Source: Siphonodentalium dalli
Lineage: Eukaryota; Mollusca; Scaphopoda; Gadilida; Siphonodentaliidae
Assembly (NCBI GenBank): GCA_032622095.1
Contig: CP136061.1
Location: 194,068,369-194,132,368, forward strand
Direction: 5' to 3'
DNA: 64,000 bases
In this document: one piece after another, positions 27,401 to 36,400 of the stretch
Numbering within the stretch: position 1 is the first letter of the stretch
Layout of the letters: the number at the start of each line of letters is the position of its first letter
Position numbers and translations under genes: made by a program
The notes under the pieces: generated by a model
What the model was told of the DNA's origin: nothing
Seen by the model: only the letters and a program-made list of their open reading frames with translations
Databases searched by the model: none

Positions 27401-30400
27401 GAAAAAAACTATTATAATATGGCCAATGGGAGAGCTAGGGGTGTGACAATTACACGATGCAACACGTATTACATGTTCTATTGCAGTTCTTTCAGAAGAA
27501 TCGTGTTGTGATGCGTTTTAACATATGTTTCGCGATACACTTATTCCCACATTTTGGTATATTTTGTAGACTACATGTACAGTGCCTCAATGGCTATCAG
27601 TGATAAATCTAGCATTAATCACCAGTGTCCAACTAAAACTAAAGGGAAAAGTCAATTGTTTCAGCTTAGGCATAGAATGGTATGCTATTAGAAATGAGAT
27701 ATTAGAACAGGCCACCATTTGTCACTGCAGGCTAAAATTTAACAAAAATTAAGTCTAAAGTGAATCGTGATCTCTACGATGTCGAGTTTGGAAAGATATA
27801 TGGAGCATTTTCTAGTGTTTACTTATCATACATTATACTCTGTGTCTAAAAACTTAAACCTGTCAAAAATTCATCTATGAGATACATTTCAGGTGGTCGA
27901 AGATTTGTTGCCAGAAACACAGGTGTCTATTGTGAATGAACTGCTGAGAGAAGTAATCCAATTGGTCCAATCGGACCCAATGTCTGCTGTCTCTGTCTGC
28001 TTAAGTCATGTCAACAGTCCAACATCAAGTCCCAGTACCATCAGGAAAACAAAGCTCACACAAGATACTTGTGAGACAGCCAAGGTGGGGAAAATTATCA
28101 TTATCCAATACTAGTAATCCCCAATTATCATTTTGGTTTGCAGTCAATTGCAGACCTCTCAGAAAATAGTTTCTAGTTTACATTTTGCAGTCGTTTCTTA
28201 ACCCTTTATCAGATGAAGTACATCCTGAATGCCACTATTATAGTGGTATATGACCATTACATATTCATGTTTCCTTTATTTGCATCGGGAATAGAAGACG
28301 GCACATACCATTGCACAGCCACATTTCACAGTGTTCCGACAAAATTTGTTGTGCAATCTTTTGCAACAGCTTTGTTATTCAATAATATTACTAATATATG
28401 ACAATAACAGGATGACTCAATCGCTCCTTCCTAACAACATTTAAACTAATAGAATGCTAATTGAGTTGCTTATCGTGTGCCATCATGATTAATCATTCTC
28501 CTGGACAAAACACATGGATGATTCCAAATTAGTGCAACACTGATTTTGAATAATTTGTGTGAATTATGATTTTGGATTATCCCTCTTTAATCAAATTCAT
28601 GAAAGCAGAAACGGTTATACCGGTACCACAATAATAGTGGAATTCAGTATGTGCCTGACATGTTTATATATGAAATGGGTTATTCCATTCAATTATAAAA
28701 GTAAAAGTACACATTGGAATAGTCCATTATTCATTTGTTAGGGGGGATGTTAGTGTTATAACATAGACAGATGAAATGCTAATACAAGTGCAGAAGGATT
28801 AATATTCTGTGGTGGGAAATTATCTGAGCATTTACCTGATGATGATTATTTAGTATAGAAAGGGTTAATATAATAGACTTAGTAGGTTCTTGATATAATC
28901 AGGGTTGAACATGAAAAGTTACCTTTTGATGGGATGTTGTTCATTCCTGTTCATTTGTGTTGAGTTTGAGCATTAACAAAAATATTTTTATTGATTGTTA
29001 TTTTTATACAAAAAACCAAACTTAACAAGTAATTAGCTTGCAAATTTATTGCACAAATGAGATGTTGTGTACAGCACATTCCAATAATTGTTGTTGCAGG
29101 GCTCAATTTAACTGGATTCGCATCAAAACCTCAGTTGTCATATTCAATATTTTCTATGTATTTTAATGTTAAAATTTATTGTTGGGCCAAAAATTACATA
29201 GCATATCTTCCTTTACAGAAATTACGTTCTGAGCAGATCTAATATTAATGGGCAATTACTGATGAAAGTGTCCTTTCTCACTTAAAGTTGCAATGATGTA
29301 GTCAGGGTTTAAAAACAACACAAAATCTTAAATTTAGCATCACTATTATTAGCATTTGTTCCACTGCAAAATATCTTTAAAACCAAATTTCACATATAAA
29401 CTAAAGTTATAAATTCAAATAATTTCATTTTGTTAGTGAAAATTAACACTGTAATTTTTGTGGTCCCTCTAAATCATTGAAACTATGGAGAGAAAATTCT
29501 ATATAAAAGAAGATGTCTTTCGCTTCTCATTCTAAGCATGGGATTTTAGATTTTTTTGGTAAAAATGGACTGGAACCTGAATACTTCTTAATATACTCTA
29601 GTATATTTGAGGTATGTTATTAACCCTTCCATGACGGGAGCTTTTCTGAAACTCTGGCCTAACATTATTTACCTTGACCTTGTAAGCCAGTGCATTTTCT
29701 GATATATAAATTGGAGGCTCCCTATGTGAGACTCGGGGTATATAAGAGAATGCACTGGCACAGGGTCTTTAATGCACAGGGTCTTTAGTGCAGCTCCCAT
29801 CACGAAAGGGTTAATATACTGTAGTCTATTGAGGTATGTTATTATCTATATTTACAGAAATTGGAGTTTGATGATCAAGATCCAACTACAAATGAGGAAC
29901 CTCCTGCCCCTATGCCTGAGACTGTGAATGAACCCAATAATGAGGACCCTCCTCAGCCCGTTCAAGAAAAGAGGATTAAGAGATTTGTAATATCTAAGGT
30001 GCCAGATAGCCAAATTCCGGAATCTAAGCCTGGTGAAAGTAATCCGAATTTGCAGAGATCTTTTGAGACTACCCTCTCTCCAGAGAACACAGTATCGGAC
30101 ATCTCAAGTATTCAGCGAGATAGGAGTGAAAGCGAGCTATCTGTAATGTCAGATTCCTTCGGTAGAAGTCAACAGGGAGATTCGTCAAATATTACTGCTG
30201 AATCTGTCGATAAGGTCGTTGAATCTTCCACACCACAGAAATCTGCTGAAGCGCAAAATTCAAACTTGAATACAGTAGATACATCATATGTCAAAACAAT
30301 TGCTCCTGAGGCCAGCGGAAAGCAAACAGCAACCGATATTAAAGAAAAACAGACAATTGACAGTAATACATTTCAGTTTCCTGATTCGCAGTACAGCCAA

Positions 30401-33400
30401 GAACAATCACAGTCGAGTGCAATGGAGCAGAAAACTCAAGATGTTCCTCCATCAATTCAGAGCAGTGTCCCTCAAATTGAACAGCCTCTCAATGGTTTGT
30501 CAACACCTACCCCGTCAACCCCTCAGCCGTCTGTTTCTCAACCGATTGTTCCTCCACAGCCAGTTTCTCAAGGTCTCGGACCTCTGCCAACCTCGCAAGC
30601 AATGACACCACAACCAGGTATTCTTCCACAAAACATCGTTCCTGGTGGGATCGGTAGCGATCACCTCGCTGATAAATCAGTTCCAACTCAACAGCCCGTT
30701 GGACAGAATTCTGGAATGAATCCACTGCTGCAGCAACAACTAATGATGAATCATATACAAATGATGCAGTATCTAGGTTTACCATTCTACCCTCCAATGT
30801 ATCCTCCTCAAGACCCATCAATGCAGTTTCAATTACAGCAACAGATGTTTTATCTTCAGTACTTAAACCAGCTTCAACCTCAAATGAACCCATTACATCA
30901 GCCATACATGTTTCCCCATCCACAACGACTTGTAGCTGGACAGATGCCATTCATGCCAAATCCATTGTTATCTAATGTTGTTTCTTCAACTCAACCAAAT
31001 AAACCTGCTGACAAAATACAAACATCTACACCACCATCGCCAACCCAGGTGCGGAAAGTTACCGAAGATGTTTCAAGTCAGAGAGAATCAGATTCATCGG
31101 CGGGTCAGAAAAATGATCAACAAACACGCTCCAGTGACCTCGCTGACCTTGAACAAGCCCTTATAACAAAACTTCATGCTGGAAAACGTAAAGATATTTC
31201 TACATCTATGAGTGCTGCTTCTTCTTCTACAAACACTTTAACTGCAAGTACGAGCATCGATCAGCTAAATGTTGCTACACAGTCAACCGATAGACCAGTG
31301 GATGAATCTAGTGTCTTGAAGACTCAGCAGCCTTCGGCGGATAATGTGTCTCAGCCAGTTGATGCAGATGGTTTGAATAAACCAACTGAAGTCACAGCAG
31401 CCAAATCTGAAGGAGCCACGATTGCCCAACCTACGGTATCTGCTTCTCAAGATGTAAAAGAGGCTGTTGATGATGAAGGAAAACTAAACTCAACACAATC
31501 AATTACAGTGCCAAATCCAGTTTGCTCAGACATAGTGTCTGATCGATCCCGTAGTGACAGTGATATTACTCTGAAAGCTGCAGACAGTATGAATGTTGTT
31601 GATAGTAATGTTTCTGTGAAACAAGCTGATAGTGAAGTGTCAGTACAGAATGCTAGTAGTGATGTTTCTGCGAAAGAAGTTGAAAAAAGTAATTCTGTGA
31701 TAGAGACAGGAACAGGTTCTACTGACAAAGAGTCCAATGAACTCAATCCTGGCACCAGTACTGTGACAAAATCACAGTCTAAAACTAAGGAGGTATGTTC
31801 TGCACCCACAGTTTTACATTATCTCCCACAAAGTTTGGCCGGAGATATAGTTCTAAGCGTTCCATCTGTCCATCTGTCTGTTGGTCCGTAACAAATTTCC
31901 AGCTCTCTTTCTCAGTCACCATAGGCCAGATTTGAAACTTTGGTATGGCCAAAGTCTGAGTTTAGTGTGCCTGTCATATGCAGAATGAGGTCCCCAGAGG
32001 GTGAATTTAGTGATGCTATCCCACATTGATATCTGTTTCTCTGTTATCTTAGCTCCTGTTTGAATTATCTTTAGTATACTCATGAGGCAGCATGCGGGAA
32101 CAATATTCACATGCAACAGGTTTCATCAATTCATTTCTTTTGAAGTTATATAATTATGGCCCTTAGAAGTAAATAAACCTCAACGAAAAGCCACCTTTGC
32201 AGGTGATATGCGGTGTGGTGCACTTGTTTCATAATAATAAGGAATCAAAATTCTCCTGGGGTTGTCATGAATTTTAATGAAATACAGCATATTAAACGTT
32301 TGAGAGAAAATTTCACTTGTCATCAAAGTCATGGGAGAAGTTTTTTTTATTTCATTCTGACATGTAAACAAAATTTACTATGAGTATTTATACCCCCTTT
32401 TAATAAAAAAGGGGGGTATACTGTTTTGTATTTTTCCATCCCTCCGTGTGTCCGTCGGGGCATCTGTCCTTCTGTATGTCAATCCGATGTCTGTTCATGT
32501 CATAACTTTGAACAGTAGTGCTTCGATCTCAATGTAATTTGATATGGATGCCAGCCCTCATAATTGGCTACGGCAATCGGCAATGCCGAAGCCATTTGCT
32601 GAAGCAAACTGGGCCACGATAAAGGGTTGCCGTAGCAGATTGCTGAAGCCAAACAATCTGAATTAAAAGGGCTGGGATGCTCACTACTATGAGGACAATC
32701 AATGGAATGTTCTATCGTTTTGATCGGGTTTTCCGTTCTAGAGTTATTGGTCTTTTTTTTTTATCTGGAAATGCTTGCTTTTTGGTCCGACCGATGTCTG
32801 TTCAGGTCATAACTTCAACAGTAGTGCTCGGATCTTAATGAAATTTGCTTTGGATGTTCAATACTATGAGGACATTAAATGGTGTATTCAATCGTTTTGT
32901 TAAGGTTTTTCGATTTATAGTTATTCATCTTTGTTTATCTGAAAATGCTGATTTTTTTTTACATAGGTATGCCCACACTAGGCGAGTATGCACCAGATGA
33001 CAGTCCATCTCTTGTTTTATATATTCTTATAACATATCATTTTATCATTGAAACAAAAAGTTGGGATTCCATACAAATTGTTTTCCAAATTTTCTGTGGA
33101 CTGTCAAATATATATATATATTTTTTTTCAATTTGAGAATGGGGATATTACAATTAACCTCTTGGAACCTTGCTAAATGATGTTATGGCATCGTGTGCTG
33201 GACCGCTTACGTTTTTTCCATTTTCCAGTGGGGAAAATATAATGGGAATATCACAAGAACCATAAAACTGACTCAGTTGAAAGCTATTATCGTTCACAAT
33301 CTTTGAACATCATACACTGTTTGAAACTCTCTGAATTCCAGTTATGATTAATGGCCTACTGCTAATGTGCTGAAGCACACGACATGCACTTTTACATCCG

Positions 33401-36400
33401 TAATTGTTACGGACATCATAGAAGCAAAGAGGTTAAAGATATACAGTTGGATTCTAATATCTTGAGTCTTCTGATAGCTTATTTCACCAAATATTAAAAG
33501 TTGAAATAACCAGTCCTAATAATCACCCTTACCTTTTGTATTTCCAGAAGCCGTTGGAATTGAATGAGTCTCTTCAGAAAAACCTGTTTGCCCTGAGCAA
33601 TGATTCTGATTACAGAGCAATGGTGATGAGGTTAGTAGGACACATTAAAATTATCATTGTTGTTCCCCAATGCAATACAATAATAGAGAGGTTTTGCAAA
33701 TTCACTATTGCAGTTACCTAAGTACATTGTTAGGAATATATTATTCTCCCCGGGTTCAACATAATTACGACATTGAAAATATTGTTTAGCTATGAGGAAG
33801 GCATTCTATTACTTCCATAAAATATATAATTGATACACTTTGCCTCATATGCTCACCAGCATAACATATCCATATTGTTTGGTGATAGAATATTGGTAGC
33901 AATCAGTTAAGCTGTCTTTTGAATGAATTATTTTTAGGCCATATTAACCCTTCCATGACTGGAGCTTCCTGAAATTTTGCGAAAACCCTGTGTCAATGCA
34001 TTCTTTTATATATGGATGTGAGTCTCCCATAGGGGTCCTCACATATATACGAGAATACATTGGCCTAACAATTTTTACCTTGGTCTTCTAAGCCAGTGCA
34101 TTCACTTATATATGCGAGGCTCCCTATGGGAGACTCGCATATATAAGAGAATGCACTGGTACATGATCTTTAATGCTGCACCAGTGCAGCTCCCATATTG
34201 AAAGGGTTAAAGTTAAAATATTGTGTGCTCAGGCTCCTCCATCATCACTTAAAACCGACCTTATCAAAACAATTTATTTGAAAATTTATCCATAAGGTTC
34301 TGAATTCGAATCTCAAATGCCAATTTGATGTATCCACACAAGTTTAGAAATTCAGACAAGTTTATTTGGAAGGTGTAATGGCTAAATGGCATGCCGCATA
34401 AGAGGATAGTTTTCTGCATACTGCTTGGCAAATAGTAGGATTTTATTCTATAAAATCAGCCTCGAAATATGGAAAAACTAGCTGATATGCCGGACTTTGT
34501 CCGGGCTTCTTAGGGAACCACTTTGAAAAGTATTAGGATAACGAAAAAAACTATTGTTCGTTCGGTCCAGAAACATGCCTATATGAGCGTATATGCGCGA
34601 GGTGATATTGGACACGCCGATATTTGGGATCAAAGTATGCCTACATACCAAATTTGAGTCGATCGGTTGAGGTCCAGAAACATGCCTATATTAGTGAGGT
34701 CAAGGACACGGTCGTACGGGAAATTGGACCTGACCATATTGTTCCCGGGATCAAAATAGGCCTACATACCAAATTTGAGTCGGATAGGTCATGTAGTTTT
34801 CGAGTCTATAACACACACATACATACACACAGGCAGACAGAAGTTCCAAAATATATAATAGATGACCCACGGCAAATTAAATGCTGTGGCATATTTGATT
34901 CCAAAGGATGCCACGGCATTTCCTACGGCATTGCTTAATACTGTGGCTAATTTTGAGGACTGATAAGATTATCCATACTTCTTCAGTTCTTGACCTAAAT
35001 AAAAAGCCCCTCCCTCATCCAATTGTCTGAGGACGCAGGTTTTGCAATGACCTTACTTCATTACACTTGTTTGGCTAAATCCTTCATGACTGTCAGCCCT
35101 GGGAATTATCATAGGCAAAAGGCAATGCCTAGATAAAAGAAAGAGGCAAAATCAGTTTGCCTAGGCAATTCTATGGCCTAGATAAAATAAGTTCATGGGG
35201 TTAGTAAAATTTCATCAAAGCAACCAAGAAATACAACCTCTTTGGCCATAATTATTTCCTTCGCTCTTCTTTACATATATTTTCCAACAATACTAACAAT
35301 TCATCCATGGTACTGGGGGCATTATCTATAAGGATCATGTTTGGGGAATTGTACATACACAGTAATGCTCTAAGTAATCGACTCCTTAACCACAGCAGAA
35401 TTATGGGTAACTTTTCAGGATTTAGTCGGAAATATGGTTTGTTGCCATTCATCGGAGAGCTTTCCGATGAATGGCAACAAGCCATATTTCCGACTAAATC
35501 TTGAAAAGTTACCCATAATTCTGCTGTGGTTAAGGAGTCGATTACTTAGAGCATTACTGTATGCTGAGTAGTGGCCTGGTAACAATGTTCCCCAAAATAA
35601 TTAAGAATTTATAGATGACAGTAATTTGAATAAATTAGATATAAGCATACAGTGTTGTCTATAATTTCTAATCATAATAAAATACATGTAGCATTCGCGT
35701 GTTTTAAGATTATTATTGATCTGATATTGCAAAATTGTGTAGGTATAATCAGTTATTGCTTAGGCCGATTTCTTCCATCTAGGCTAAAATATTGCTTTGA
35801 AAAAATCTTTTCCTTCATATTAATTCTCTTATATATATGCTGACTGTTCACTTTACATTGTAGGCATAAAGCAGAAATAGAAGAGGTTCATCTCCAGCAA
35901 CAGAAAGAGACAGAAGAGTTCATGGAGAAAAGAGGCATTATTCTTCCTAGTCTTGTTTCAAATGCGGCAAATGTCAATGCAACATTATTAAATCAGTTGC
36001 CTATAGCAACTATTCCACAGGGAATGTCAAATTCTCTGGTAACAGCTTTGAACCCGTCGATTACTAGTTTACCACCATCTACAGTCACAAGTACTGAAAC
36101 AGACTCTGTAAGGCAGAACATTAAGCCATTCTCAGAGGACTTATTGCTAAAATATATGGAACAGTTACAAAACCAGGCCATCTCTTCGTCGGAAGATAAT
36201 GGACAACTCCCGTGTGAAAACTCCGAGAAACAAACCTTGCCTAATATGGGCTTGATGATGAGTGGTGCAGAACCTTGCTCAGAAGCCAGTGAACTGAGAA
36301 CTGACAATGTGAGTGCTTCCACCAGTTCCGACTCGACTGTGACCACTCCAACAAGTCTCGCTGTTAGCCATATGTTTCAGAATCCAGTATCGTCCATCCT

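Noticed and set aside
30507-30950. 147-codon minus-strand frame opposite the large WNK exon
   Set aside because: It lies wholly antisense to well-supported coding sequence with Gln/Pro-rich codons, which leave few stops on the opposite strand. No independent signal.
31447-31809. 120-codon minus-strand frame opposite the WNK exon
   Set aside because: Same reason: a shadow of Ser/Val/Asp-rich coding sequence.
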